Positions 11,431 through 24,038 of a stretch of 64,000 nucleotides of DNA are shown one piece after another. This stretch comes from Colius striatus (lineage: Eukaryota; Chordata; Aves; Coliiformes; Coliidae). Position numbers and translations under genes: made by a program. The notes under the pieces were generated by a model that searched no databases, was not told the origin of the DNA, and saw nothing but the letters and a program-made list of their open reading frames with translations. Each line of letters begins with the position of its first letter. Position 1 is the first letter of the stretch. The stretch lies in NCBI RefSeq assembly GCF_028858725.1, contig NC_084790.1, forward strand, positions 87,882,996 through 87,946,995, written 5' to 3'.

Positions 11431-13979
11431 CAAGGACAGTCACTTCTTTGGTCCTTGGAAGGAACAGACTTCATGGAAAGAACTCAAGAAACCTGCAAGA
11501 CACCTCTTCCACAACCATATGGGACTACCAGAGACCATCAAAGAGCTGCATGGAAGCCTGCTGGAGGAGCATCAGAGACCCAGCCAGATAAGTCAGTAAA
11601 TGTGGTAGTTAGTCCCAGGGAAAGGCACACACATGTCTGGGAAATCTACTGCACACGTATGTAACAAGGAATACAAAATTCCTGCAACCCAGCATGTGAG
11701 ATGCACGTTAGGAGGAACTTTTCCCCGTGCATCCATTGCTGCCGTCTTCTAAAACTCAGCACAGAGTGTTGGAGGGTTCTTTAAATTACCGACTTCTGTG
11801 GTAACAACACCGTATTTGTGTGGGGCAGACAGGGCCAGGGGCAGTTCAGGAGATGGAGGGTGTGTAGAGCCCACCTGTGGAGAAATGTTTGGCATCACTA
11901 CTGGGAGCAGTTGTGGAGTCTGCCAGGCTGGTCAGGGGCTAGATGCCATCCTCCCCTAAGGAACTACACGGAGAGACTGCACACAGCCCTCCTGCCCCAG
12001 GGCCCACACTAATGTTTTGGCTAGGACTGGTTCTAGAAACAGGGAATTAAAAGTAAGCTGTGTTTTATCCTGCCAAGTCTTCTGTTACTGAGCAAAGTAG
12101 GTCTTACCATTCTGCTTGGGTATCTGAGTGGAGCAGCACTGACCCATGCTAGCTGCTGAGGCTGCCTCCCAGACTACTGCCTCCCAGAATTCACACTTGC
12201 CTAGCAGGCATTGTCACTGTGAAGCTCACCAACATGTGTTGTATACTGCAGCATCATAGAACTGAGGTACTGCTGCGGCTGCAAGGCACCCAGGGAGGCA
12301 GCTCCTGCCCTGGCATCCATGGGCATGCCCAAGCACTTCCCAGCCTGGATGCCTGGATGGAGATCTTTCCTTTCCCAAGGATGGACATCTGGGAAACTTG
12401 CCTCAGTCTTTGACCACTGTCAGGGTAAAGAAGTTCCCCTTCAGCAAAGGTCTCCTGAGCTTTCTTGTCAATGTGGTGACACAGATAAAACAGCATCATT
12501 AATGTTTAAAGCAAAAAGAATGAATATGTTTAACATTTTTATTAGCACCTTATTGTAAGAAAACACCTTCCCATAACTCAAAAAACCATCTTGAACCTTT
12601 TATAGCAGAGAGTTTGAAACAATCTCACTAAACATGACAGCAAGAAAAAATACCCACTCCTGTTGTGACAGAATGCCACATGACCTTGACCAACGTTGGC
12701 TTCAGGAATTTATGATGACAGGACAACTGGAGAATCTCCATTCTCCCAGCTGAAAGTAATTCACATGCTAAATAGGCTGCTGTTACAGACAGGCATCTGT
12801 TCCTCTTGGATGGCAGGGTGTCTGTACTCCCTTGCCAGGGCTCACGTGGCTGTGTGCCGTTTGCATCTTTCTGTGCAGATACGTTGGTTTATCTCTGCAT
12901 TGCTTTTACCATCACATCTATACCAACGTAGGAGCAATGTTTATCCATACTCTTACACCCCATAGTTGAACTAAAAATGCTTACAGGTCCAACAGCATGA
13001 GGAATGTGGAGTTGCTTTGCCTGTACTGGTGGTACTGAGCATATCTGATACCAAGTGCTCCTGCAGGTGATGTGCCACATGCCTACACACAGTAAAGCAA
13101 GCTGTGGGCTAATTTCACTATTTGAATTACTTCTGGCCAAGAGAAAATGTTCTCTCTAGTTTCAACTGCAGAAATCATTTTCCCTTTCTGTCCTGAACAG
13201 CTGTGATGTATTGATGTACATTTTTAAACAGCTGATCAAGGAAACAACCACTGAACTGCCCTTGGCTTCAGCATCTTTAGTGATTTGTATGTAACCAAAT
13301 CTAATTGTTCACTCATAAAGCTAACAGTAAAAATTATTTGGTAGCAAAGAAAATAAAGCACTGAAGTCAGTTTAACATGCCACACCTTCTTTGCACAGTG
13401 CATTGACAAGGCCCAGAGAGCAAGTCCGTATTATGTAGGTCACTATCTGCAAGAGCTCTTCTTTATTTCACCTAAAAGTCGTAACATGTAAGTAGGAATT
13501 GCCTCAAAATGTAACAATGCCATTAAAAATCGCCCTGGTTTTGTTATCAATTAGGTTTTGTGACATGATGGGGAGGACAATCCTGCAGACAAAAGTTACT
13601 ACTTTTTTTCCCCCCAGTTTCCTCATTCTATGTTTTCAACACGGTGTGATAGCTTAAAAAATCAGCAGGTTGTACATGCTCAGAAGCAGGAAGGTGGAAA
13701 AATGAAAGCCAGATGAGTGAAATGATCATATTACCACGTTTTAGGGTAAACTGAATAAAACCAGCAAATAAACTGAGGATCTTCTCCGCCCCGTTCTGCA
13801 GTGTCATTACTGACAACTTACCAACACGCTTTACACGCCCCACACGTGCTTTCGCGTACATTTGACCTCGAGCAGGCGGCAGAGAACGACGTTTTAATGC
13901 TCAAACCCACAAGTATTCCCCCATCCCGCCTCATTCACGAAGCTTCCGCCACTGACGAAGCCCTTCAAGAACCGCTCAG

Positions 13980-14970
13980 CACCGGTCACTCCTCGCAGCT
14001 CTCCCCTGACGCGTCCCGGCCATCGGGGCGCCGCCGTGGGCGCGGCGGGCCCGGCCTCCCCCTCAGCGGCCAGGGAGGGACGCGGGCCCACGCCGCCGCG
14101 GCAAGGGCGAGCCCGCTGCCTGCTCCGCCACGCCGGGCCGCCGGCTCCCGGCCCCCCCGCCCTCCCGCCGCCGCTCCCCGCGCCGGGCAGCCCCCGCTGC
14201 GGCGGTAAAGCGCCGCTCCGCCGCCCGGTTTCCATGGCGACGCCGGCCGCCTCAGCCTGCCGTCAGTCACGACGGCCGGGGGCTTTGCGACAGTGGTAGG
14301 AGTCGCGGCAGCCGGCGGTGTCAGCTGGCCGCCGCACCGGGCGCGGGTGCGGGAGCGCGGCGGCCGGGGCCCAGCCGCACCGGCGCGGCGCGGACAGGTG
14401 AGTGCCCGCCGGCTGCCCGGCGCCTCCGGCCGCGGAGCCGCTCTCCCGCTGGCGGGCGGTGGCGGGGGCCGGCGAGGCTCGCTGCCGGCCCCCGCGCCGC
14501 CCCGGCCCCCGGCGGGCTGCCGGCGGCCCTCGGGTCCCCGGGGCGGCGGCGCGGGCGGCCATGTTGCGCGGGAGGGGGCGGCGGCGGCACCTCTGTGGGG
14601 GTGATGGCGGCCTTCGCCCCCGCTGCGGCCAGTGGTGGCCCCGCGGCGACCTGCGGGTGCCGTCCCCTGTCCGCTGCGGCGGCGGCAGCGCGGGCGGGCC
14701 TGGCCGCAGCGCTCAGCCCGGGCTGCCCTCCCCGCGGGGCTCTGGCAGTGGGAGGAGGGGGCCGCTGCCGCCGCTTCCCCACTGGCCTCTCCGGGCCGCC
14801 GGTCTCCTGCGGCGAGGGGCCCGGGGGGCCTCACCTGGGCGGGCGGTGCGGGTACTGCTTCTCCCCCAGAACGCTGGCTGGTCTTGAGCTTGTCTTTTAA
14901 ACAAGTTCCACCGCAAAATGCATCAGCGACCTGCGCACGGCGTGGGCTTGCGCCGCTGGTCATGCCCAGG
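13980..14970 (+). promoter_or_regulatory. WDR7: WDR7 CpG-island promoter
   Basis: About 1 kb of very CpG-rich DNA around WDR7 exon 1. A near-palindromic X-box/RFX-like site, GTTTCCATGGCGAC, lies at 14228-14241, about 160 bases before the exon 1 donor. No TATA box. Long antisense open frames (to 325 codons) reflect GC content and lack any domain signature. Confidence 0.8.
14245..14397 (+). other. WDR7: WDR7 exon 1 (noncoding, 5' limit approximate)
   Basis: The 3' limit is set by a strong donor, CAG followed by GTGAGTG, at 14398. The left limit is a guess because the transcription start cannot be read from sequence. It has no in-frame link to the coding exons and is inferred as 5' UTR because the coding start lies in the next recognised exon. 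Confidence 0.6.
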
Positions 14971-15779
14971 ACGGGTCACCGGAGGCGCTGACAGGGCACC
15001 GGTTGTTAATGGGATGGCGAGCTCTGTCTCTGTTAACGGGAAGTTATCTGAGCAATGACTCTTCATGCAGGAGTAACCCTTTGTAGGGACTCGAATTACT
15101 TTTAACGACAGATTTTGGGTTACATCACAGTCTCTCTAATCCATTTCCTTCTTCTGTGACAGCCATGGTATTATTAGCAACTGGGGTGAACGTTTTAGTT
15201 TTACTTTGCAGCTGCTTTGGATAACTGTCCCTCATGTGATCATGACAGTTTTAAACAGGAAAAATATATGTGGATTTAGTGTGTCATCAAGTGCCAGAAA
15301 AAACCCTGCAAACAGCTTTCAGAGGTATCTGTGAACCGTGAAGAAGTGTGTAGAGTCCAAAATGATTATTTCATCTTCTTTTGTATTTTGTAACCTTTTA
15401 CATATACAGGGAGTGATGGTTTGGGGAGAGGGATACATAACCACGCTTACCTTCATGTTGTTAATTAAATCGGAGCTTGGTAGTCATTCCCTCAGCTGAT
15501 GCAAGGGACAAGCAATAATCTTTGATTGGATTGCAGCTGTTGTTGCCAGAGCAGAAGGTAGAGCCTGGATCTGGAGTAGCTGCTTCCCAGTCTCTGCTTT
15601 AGAACACAAGTTTGTGTCCAGTGAATTTGATTTTTATCTTGAGCGCATTGGGCAGGTTTTGACAGTGGCATGAGCTTTTTCATTTAAATTACTGAAATAT
15701 GTAACGGCCAGCTCAAGACGTGGAGCTCTGTGACAAGTGTTGTCGCAGGGTGCTTGAAGTGCAGGTACGTTGTATGATA

Positions 15780-15915
15780 GAAATCATGGAATGGTTGGGG
15801 TTGGAAGGGACCTTTAGAGATCATCCAGTCCAACCCCCTGCCAAAGCAGGTCCCACCTACATCAGGTCACACAGGAACGTGTCCAGGTGGGTTTGGAAAC
15901 CTTCTGAGGAGGAGA
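15780..15915 (-). repeat. CR1 LINE 3' tail fragment
   Basis: AAATCATGGAATGG, then GTTGGAAGGGACCTTTAGAG and AGGAACGTGTCCAGGTGGG, the reverse complement of the CR1 3' end. Truncated after about 135 bases. Confidence 0.9.
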
Positions 15916-17239
15916 TACTGCAGTTTAGAGATAGCTGTCACAGACCCATTGACTTTGAGAGGCGTAGAGGTACTGGCTGGGCAATGTGATGTAGAAGCCG
16001 CTGATTTAGGAAAAAGTCAAGAACTGAAGTGGTTAATTTTGAATCAGCAAAGTACAGGAGGATAAAAGAAGGCTGGGCACCGTTATTGTGCTAATCCTTG
16101 ATCAGCATTCTGAGAATTCTTGGTTTGTTACCATCACCTGGATTAAAATCACCTTGTCACTTCCCGTAATCTTCAGTGTAACCTGACAGTTCTGACCAGG
16201 TTCAAAATAGCAGATGAGTTCTGTCCTGCAGACACGCTCAGTTACGTTTTAATGAGTAGGGTTAGTGAGGTTGGTGTGAGTATTCACAGCAGTAAAATCA
16301 GGTATGCTGTGTTGTGGCCCTTGGGAACTCCTTGCACCTCCTGCTTGTGTAGGGATACAGCAGTTCTGCTTGAGAGATGTTAGGGATTTCTTTTTGTGTA
16401 TATTGGAATGAGTGAACTTGAGTATTACAGTGACCATAGTCGCCAGTGCAGCTCCCCACCTCTGCCTCACTTTGTCTGTGTGTTTTTGTGTGCGTGCATG
16501 GGGTGACATTTAAAACCCACCACTTTTTGCCACGCCAGTTCCTTGACTTTGTGGCCATCACAAACTGTTTCTTGATTGTACAACCAAGAAAAATGATTGC
16601 AGCCTTCACCTTTTTACTCATACTGCTCCTTCAGTGAGAAATCATCTTTTTAAAGACTTCTTTCTTTAAGCAGTTTTAGCGTGGTGTTGCAATAATCTCT
16701 CTGTAGTTGCAAGTCAGAAAGATATGCTGTTAATTCAGTGAGGTATAAAGGTACGGTTATTGTTCTCAGAGTTTCTTATTCAGTGCTTATCAGATGCAGA
16801 CTGAAGTGATACTGATCTGCTGCATGCTGACCTGGTAGATTGCTTTATAGCGTTTTACATTCTGCAGGTATGGTCCAAAATGTTCTACAGCTGTTAAGGA
16901 AAAAAAAAAATCAGGCATTTATTTGCTGAAAAAGTGTTACCTTTTTAAAAGCTCTCTCAGACTTCACAGCTGGTATGGATCTATAAAGGGTGAGTTTTGG
17001 ACCACCAACCTGAAGGCCTCCCACGATGAGAGGGCTGGCTTGGTGCATGAGGAAGGGCAGTGAGCATTGTGGATCTCGATCATAGTGAGGCTTCAACACC
17101 GTTTCCCCTAAGGTCGTTACAGACAAGCTGGCTCGTGGGTCTGGACAAGTGGACTGAAAACCCACAGAGTGGTCAGGCTCAAAGGGTTTGCCATTGACAG
17201 CACAAAGTCCAGGAGGAGGGTAGTAGTTGAGTGCTGGAA

Positions 17240-17360
17240 CACAGGGTGAGACTGTGGAGTCTCCATCCCTGGAGAAACCCAGAGCTCTGACACAGTCAGG
17301 GGCAACCTGCTGTATCTGCGTCAGCTTTTGCAGGGGGTGGGAGGACACGATCTTCCGAGG
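17240..17360 (+). repeat. Old CR1 3' fragment (probable)
   Basis: GTGGAGTCTCCATCCCTGGA, GGGGCAACCTGCTGTATCTG and TTTTGCAGGGGGTGGGAGGA match, with divergence, an older CR1 3' end of the 'cctgggcaacctgctctagg' type. No octamer tail is left. Confidence 0.55.
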
Positions 17361-20300
17361 TGCCTGCCAAGCTCAGCTCTTCTGCAAGTCAAACTCATTT
17401 TGTTAGATCAGTGGTAGGTTAAGAAAGCAAAAAGGTTTTGCATTTAACCCCTCTGCAATGATTCAGAACTAATTCAACAAGACTCGTTTTCAGAGTCCTT
17501 CAGTCACTGTCAGACCTTGAGAAACAATCAGAATTTAATTGGCATAGACAGCTTTACTGATGATTTGTATTTAATAGCACAGTGTTTATTTATCACCTAT
17601 TTAAAGAAAGGTGGAATTGTCTAAATATGTGGGTTTCTAACAGTGGAAGATTTCTGCAACTCTGCATAAGTACTTAGTTTTCTTCTCCCTAGCTTATTAA
17701 TAGTTTTTCTCCATCTCCAAGTATTCATGGGAGAAGGTAACTTGTGATTCAATTTAAAACCATCAGATTTTTATAAAGTGCATTGGACTAATCAAATGGA
17801 AGCCATGATGTAACAGAAATGAGCAATTACCATAAATGTATGATTGTCTTTATGTAAATGGTTTTAGGAGGAGTGTTACAATGCTTAACTAATGTCTTTT
17901 TGAATGAAAGATCCTGTATGCATGAAAAATACCAGGCATAAAAATTGCAGTTCACTTGAAAATAGACGATCCACTTAGAAGGTTTGTCGTAATGTCATGG
18001 ATGGCAGCCATCTTCATACTTATTGGTGGCTAATCTGAGTAATAACATAATTGAAATTCCGCTGAAAGTACAGAAAAATGGCATTAACGTGTGGCAGACG
18101 TTGATAGGGAAAGGAATGACTTATTCTTAACCTTTCCAAGTTGTTTCGTTTGAAACATATGCACAGTTACAGTTATTTAAAAGCAGATGTTCATTTGCAG
18201 CCTCTGATGGTTTGTTTTGTGGCTGTTAAATTCTAAGAGCTTATATGATAAAGAAACAGTCAGTTCATAGGTTGGTTATTTTTTTTGTCAGATTCTTTTA
18301 GTGTCCCCACATATTTATTCTGTATACACCTGTGCTTTAATTGAAAGAAATGTGCTTGGAAAGTGCTCTTCTTAGCTTTTGTTCCGTTAAGACACAGGTA
18401 GATTCACTTATCTTTTTACCTCTTTCCCCAAAGAAGCCTTCCTTTCCCCTGGCCTGTCTTGTATCCTTCCCACATGCCTGATGTGCCTGGATCCCTCTCC
18501 CCAGGGAAGCAGGCTCCAGCTAAGCATGAGGCTCACTGAATTCAGTCTGGGCAGAGTCATGCAACAATACTGTCACGGAACATTGAAGTCCTGAAGTGTT
18601 CTGTGAATCTGACTGGGTTTGTGTACAGGTGATAACTCTCTGTCTCTGGAAGATACTCTTGTGATTTGCTCCAAACCAGAGCAATCCACAGCACTTGGGT
18701 GTGCAGAGCTTCTGAGCATGCCCAGGTAACTGTGAGTTCCATGAGGGTGACTTGTGGCAGATCAGCACCGTGATGCTTGCACAGTGTTGCTCCAACCAAA
18801 CCTGAACCAAGTTTCTTTTTGGTGGTAGAACTGAAGTTACTCTCCTGCCTTTTTGGTTCTAGCAACATAACTGATGTTTTAAAGTTATGTGCAAACTGTT
18901 AGGCCTAAGTGCTGTGGGAGGGTGAAGAATTTGTGTGCTTGTGTCTCCCTTGTCTGTGCTTTGAAAGTCATCAGCGGATCAAATGTGTTGGGCACTGTGT
19001 TTAGTTGTACTGAAGAATGATGTTAATTGTACCTTCTGTTTATCTCGCCTGGAGACATCTCCAGTCCCGTGTTCTGCTCGTCCTTCTTTCCCTTTTCTCT
19101 TTGTTTTCTGCTTGTGCAGTCTGCAACACCATCATCCCTTGTTTCTTCTTAAACCTTTCCTTGTAAACCTACCCACTGAAACATCTGAGGCTGAGGAAGT
19201 CTTCAGATGCTGTACTGGCCACAAGTGTTTGTCTTTCCTTGCACAGAAGGCATGCAAATAAAACAGCGAGAAGACTATATCCACTTGTTAGTGACAGGCA
19301 CTAAAGGAAACTGGGGTTTATTTTGTCCCGGGGCAATACAGAGGGCAAAAGTAGCTCTTGCTGGCTGCTGGGCTTGCTACTCTGCCTTAGTTTTGTTTTG
19401 CTTTGCTTTGTTTTTCTGTCTGTTAAAATCCTTATTATGGTTAACTGTCTCAGGGTAAGTAACTTGGGGCTTACAAGGTGAGGTTCCTGAGGCTTCCCAT
19501 CTTGACTGAAAGTTGTGGGACAACTGTAGGAAATGGCAAACTGTTCCTGTTTCAGGAACAGATTGTACGCAGGAGGAGGAAGGTTTCTGGAATTTTTTTG
19601 CCTGTCTGTTTTTGTCACTTGGAAAGATAAAAGTGTATGCAAAAACCAAACAGACATGAATGCTAATAATTTTTTTTAAACACTGGAATGAGTTTCCAAG
19701 TGTGAATTCTGGCAGAAGGTAATAACCCATATGATAAAGACTTTTGAGTCCTGCTGTGGTTTCTCTGCAGAATCTTTGTGTACACGTTATTCTGATTTGG
19801 TTCATGTTGGGTCTATTTTGTATGACAGATGAGGCAGAGACCAGAAAAATTGCATGACTCTACCTTTAATCTGTTATAGAAATAATTGTTAGAAAGCTCT
19901 CTGTGCGTCTGCGCTTTGTCCTTTTCCCGTGGCCATCCCACCTACTCATTCCCCTGGCTATAAACCCTGTTAACTTTTCTGTTTTCTATGCCTCTGCCCT
20001 GTAGCTTCATCATCAGACCTTGTTGGAAGTTACCAGCAAATTTTCTGGCTGTAGTTTGGTTCAGTAAGCTGCGAATAGTTCAGCATAGTTTAGTAGTCCT
20101 GAAAGTGCTAGTTAGTATTGAGGACTATGACTTGATAAAGATGTTTATGAGAGTGTTTGATTCCGTAATTAATACGTTGCATTTAAGAAATCAGTTTACT
20201 AGCTTTACTCAAATAGAAGTTTATCCCTAAATGACTAAAGCAGTGGTGTTGAAAGAGTCACTTAACTATTCTACCAGGTTATGTTATTATTTTTAGGGTT

Positions 20301-20629
20301 TTTGGATCATCTGCTAATCTAAAGAAGGGCTTTCTCTTAAATACTAGCAACATAGCTGAGATGTATGTGTCTGTAACTGGCTTATGTATTGATGGTATAG
20401 TGCACTTGGCAACAAAAGCATGAAGATGGATGGAGTTCATAATGCCATTTTTGTCTTGGTTTTCACAATGAAGAGGAAAATGCATGGGATCAGATAGTGG
20501 CTAATGTGGTTGGAAGGCTGAGTGTCCTAGTGATGGAAGGAAGTTCCTGATGACTGTGGAAAGTCCTGTGTCTGAAGTGGCCTTGAGGACAAGGGACTGG
20601 CCAGCAGATTTGCTTAAAGCGTCCTGGGT

Positions 20630-20850
20630 ATCCTGGTAGATAAGAAGCTGTTTGTCCTTGTGGCCAAGAGACTTGTGTGCCAGACTGTGTCAGCAGGGCT
20701 GTAGCCAGCAAGTGAAGAAAAGGGGAAGAAGGACTTTGAGGCTGCAGTGCAGCACTGTGTGCAGTCTGGGGCTGCTCTGGGCAAGGAAGCATTTGACATC
20801 TTGGAGTGATCCAGGGAAGGGCTATCGGGGTGGTTCAGCTTTTGTGCATG
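20630..20850 (+). repeat. Old CR1 internal fragment (probable)
   Basis: CTGGTAGATAAGAAGCTG, GTCCTTGTGGCCAAGAG and CAGTGCAGCACTGTGTGCAG follow the order of the CR1 segment downstream of the RT domain, with heavy divergence. Open frames overlapping it are not genes. Confidence 0.5.
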
Positions 20851-23800
20851 CAGTTGGGTAAAGATACAGCAGCAGGAAAATGGAGATCTGAGAGACTTTA
20901 GCTCAAATAAGAAAAATAAACGCCTTTATTGTAGGGCAGAGAACAAGAGTGAAAGCCTTCACTTTGAGCAAGTGTTTTCAGAAAGATCTTTTCCCACATG
21001 TCTGCATCTGTACATTTATTGTCTCTTTGAGAGAGGTCATCCAAAGGTGAAACAAAATGGGTACAAGTATACTTGTATGTATGCATGTATTTATATATAC
21101 ATATAGACCCCTGGGTACTTGCAATAACACCAACTCGTCCTGTCTTTGGCTGGTGGGTTGGAGGAAGGAAACTTGTATCATGGCACTTGTGGAAGTCACA
21201 GAGGAAATCTGAAGGATCCCAGTGAAGACAGAGTGAGGATTAAGCAGAACGAACTCTGCTTGCTTGGACATCTGCATTTTCCAGGTCCAAGTTTTAGTTC
21301 CCTTTTCTGCAAAACAAGATTATTCTAGAAAGATCTAACAAACTAGAATGTGGGGTTTCATTTGCAATGACTCACTGCGGGCTTTAGGGCCATTTGTCAA
21401 TGGTACAGCGTTTATTTGCTACTGTAGTTTGTCATCACTGATGTAAAAAAAATTGATTGTTTACAGACAATAAGTGAGTTTTGCTTTTTGCAGGGGATAT
21501 ATTCAGTGTTCACCAGAGACAGAGTTGTTCCTTGTAGACTGAGTTCTTCAGCTGTTAAAATGAACTTGTGGTACTTTCTGAAAATGAAGTTTTTAATGAA
21601 GGCATTGAGGTACCATAATAAAAAAGTAGAAGGAAAGAGGTAGTTTTTCTTTTTGCTCTTTCTCTCTGAAGGGTTGATATGAAATGTTGTGAGAATTCTG
21701 TTTCCTTTAGGTAGAAGCTTTGAAATGTAAATATCTGTGAGCCTTTAGAAAGTATTATGCTGTTAATGTTGCCAGTGCTTATTCTCACTCTTCTTTTTTG
21801 CATGGGAAGTGTAGAAGACGTTAGGTTACTTACATGTGCTACTGCTGCTGTGTGTTGGATTGTAGTACTATATGTTCCTTTGAGAAAATTCTTTTTAAGT
21901 GTGTTTTTACAGTGCTATTGATTTTAAAGGTTTTTTAAACAGGTTAGAAGAGCATTAAGGTGAGTGAAATTTTCAAGGAATAATTTTGTGTCCTGGTAGG
22001 GGACTTTCTGTGTTTATTAAAAAGGGCATGCGTTTGCATCACTGAAACAACCAGGTGACATGTAAATACTAGCACTTGGTCCCTGAACTGTGAGCAATGG
22101 GAAATGAGAGGAGTGAGAAGAGATTTTTATGTTGCTTTTCAGCATTTTTTTATTCTGAGATCTTTTCAAGCATGGAATTGTCTGTTAGTCATTAAAACTC
22201 GGTGTGTAGATTACACCGATCCTCAGACACTGTCATGAAATGAACTACCTTGGAGCAAGTGTGGTCAAACAGGTGCTTTTGAGATTACTGCCAACCAGTG
22301 TGCCTTCTAGTTGGAGGATGAGAAGATTGCTCTGTTGTGCCATCTCTTGAGATTTGCCTGGGCAGTTTTGTGTTTCTAGTGCACAGCAGTGGAGCTGTGG
22401 CAGGAGCTTTCCACAGGTAGCAGGCAAACAGTGCTTTGTGAGCAGTGTTGTACTTGGTTGGTAATGAAGTGCTTTAATATATACATAAAGCAAAGACATT
22501 TCCATCTCTCCCCACCTTTCCTAATCTGTCTTTTCAGTTTATTTCATTACAAACAATTGTGTGGTAAGTTAAATGGGTATTTTTGTTTGATTGCTTGGTT
22601 TGGTGGTCATTGTTGATTGCATATTGTTGTATGACATCTCAACACTTTATTTCTGTTCCTCTCTGTACTTCTATGCTTATTTCTCTCTGAATCAGGTATT
22701 TTTAGAATAGTGTATAGTAAGATCACTGTATTCTTTATTATGTTTTAAATTATTTTATGGTGCTGTATGGTGACTGTCCAGACAGAACAATTGATCTACC
22801 ATTGCATAACAATTAACACTACATTTAAGGGCATGGTTTACAATTATTCCAGGGTAGCTTTTACAGTGTTGCAGTGGATCAAACAGTTGACTGCTGGTCT
22901 TTGTTTGTACTTGTTCATTAAATAACAACTCTGACTAAAATAAGTAGTTGTTAATAAATGTAGTCCAAGCAAACGCAAGAAAAGAGTTGGCATAAAGTGA
23001 CCCTTCACAGTAAGTGGAATGGTAGTGATGCAGTTTGTTTGGAAAGCACTCATACATCTCACCTTTCACAAGTTTGAGGCTTGGTACATGCAGCTGGCCC
23101 TTTAAGCTGATTTACAGTTTGTAATACTTAGCTATTCATTATTCTGCTCTTGCTGTTCTCCCTTCCCCCATTTTTCCATGTACATTATCACGTTCGATTT
23201 CTCTGGCTGCAAAGGTTGGTTGCACTAAGAGTATAGACACTATTTGTCAAAATTATCAAGAAACTAGTTCCTTTCAGGAATTGAACTGTAGTTTTTATAT
23301 AGATGAGAGATAATTTGCGTTGAACTCCGTGTAGTACAGTAAGGAACAACATTTTGAAATAGGAAGTATTCTTAGTGCAGAAAAGCACTTGTTCAGGTGT
23401 GGGAGTCACCACTGGGAATGGCAAGGGTGATGTAAGATCAGAAGATCAAGTTTGTCGTGAAGGACTTCAGTCAAGGTCTCTCTAGTGGCTTCTGTTTATA
23501 TCAAATTTGTCTCAAAACAAAGCCACGAAACTTTGCATGAGAATCTCCAGTGGAACTGAAGATAACACGAGTAAATTCCCACGAGTTCCATGGCTATCTG
23601 GGGCTCACGCTTGTGCTTCCCTTGGTGAAAAGACAGCGGGATTGTTGTCCGGGCTGGTGTTTAGCGGTAACTGGGACCTGGCTCAGCATGGCTACTCACT
23701 TGCTGGTTGGTTCTTTATAACCACTGCTGTTGTCTGATTAGAGTATCACAGGGACACCAAGGGAAACTGGTTATTGCAGTGGGGAACTGGAGTTGCAGTG

Positions 23801-23862
23801 AACCTTACTTACATTCAAGTTGACCTTCATTTTTCTCTGACATAATTCAGAAATGTTTGTAG

Positions 23863-24038
23863 AATCCCAGCATGGTGGGATTGGAAGGGACCTTTAGAGA
23901 TCATCCAGTCCAACCCCCTGCAGAAGCAGGTCCCACCCAGATCAGGTCACCCAGGAACGTGTCCAGGTGGGTCTTGAAGCCCTCCAAGGAGGAAGCCTCC
24001 ACACCCTCCCTGGGCAGCCTGGGCCAGGGCTCCCTCAC
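23863..24038 (-). repeat. CR1 LINE 3' tail fragment
   Basis: Reversed tail AGAATCCCAGCATGG, then GGACCTTTAGAGATCATCC and GGAACGTGTCCAGGTGGG, ending at GGGCTCCCTCACAG. About 175 bases. Confidence 0.92.

Larger units (their letters stand above)
8991..13980. other. Intergenic region between TXNL1 and WDR7
   Basis: Divergent intergenic spacer. It contains CR1 copies at about 9692-10000 and 10944-11430 and otherwise no feature I can support. Open frames up to about 200 codons at 10200-11660 either read through CR1 or have no recognisable motif. Near 9530-9610 a phrase with TGGTCAGTCC and CAGAGGCAGACAG repeats twice about 60 bp apart, a small tandem duplication. Confidence 0.6.

Noticed and set aside
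11038..11664. 208-codon open frame upstream of WDR7
   Set aside because: The first two thirds are antisense CR1 3' sequence; the remainder has no recognisable domain.
12240..12360. CR1-like start (CATCATAGAACTGAGG) in the intergenic region
   Set aside because: The similarity to a CR1 tail is a few bases only and the following sequence does not match.
13986..14963. Minus-strand open frame of 325 codons across the WDR7 CpG island
   Set aside because: Its Pro/Arg/Ala/Gly-rich content is what very GC-rich DNA yields; no domain, no initiation context, and it overlaps the WDR7 exon 1 and promoter.
16911..17348. 145-codon minus-strand open frame in WDR7 intron 1
   Set aside because: It overlaps a probable decayed CR1 at 17240-17360 and matches no family I know.
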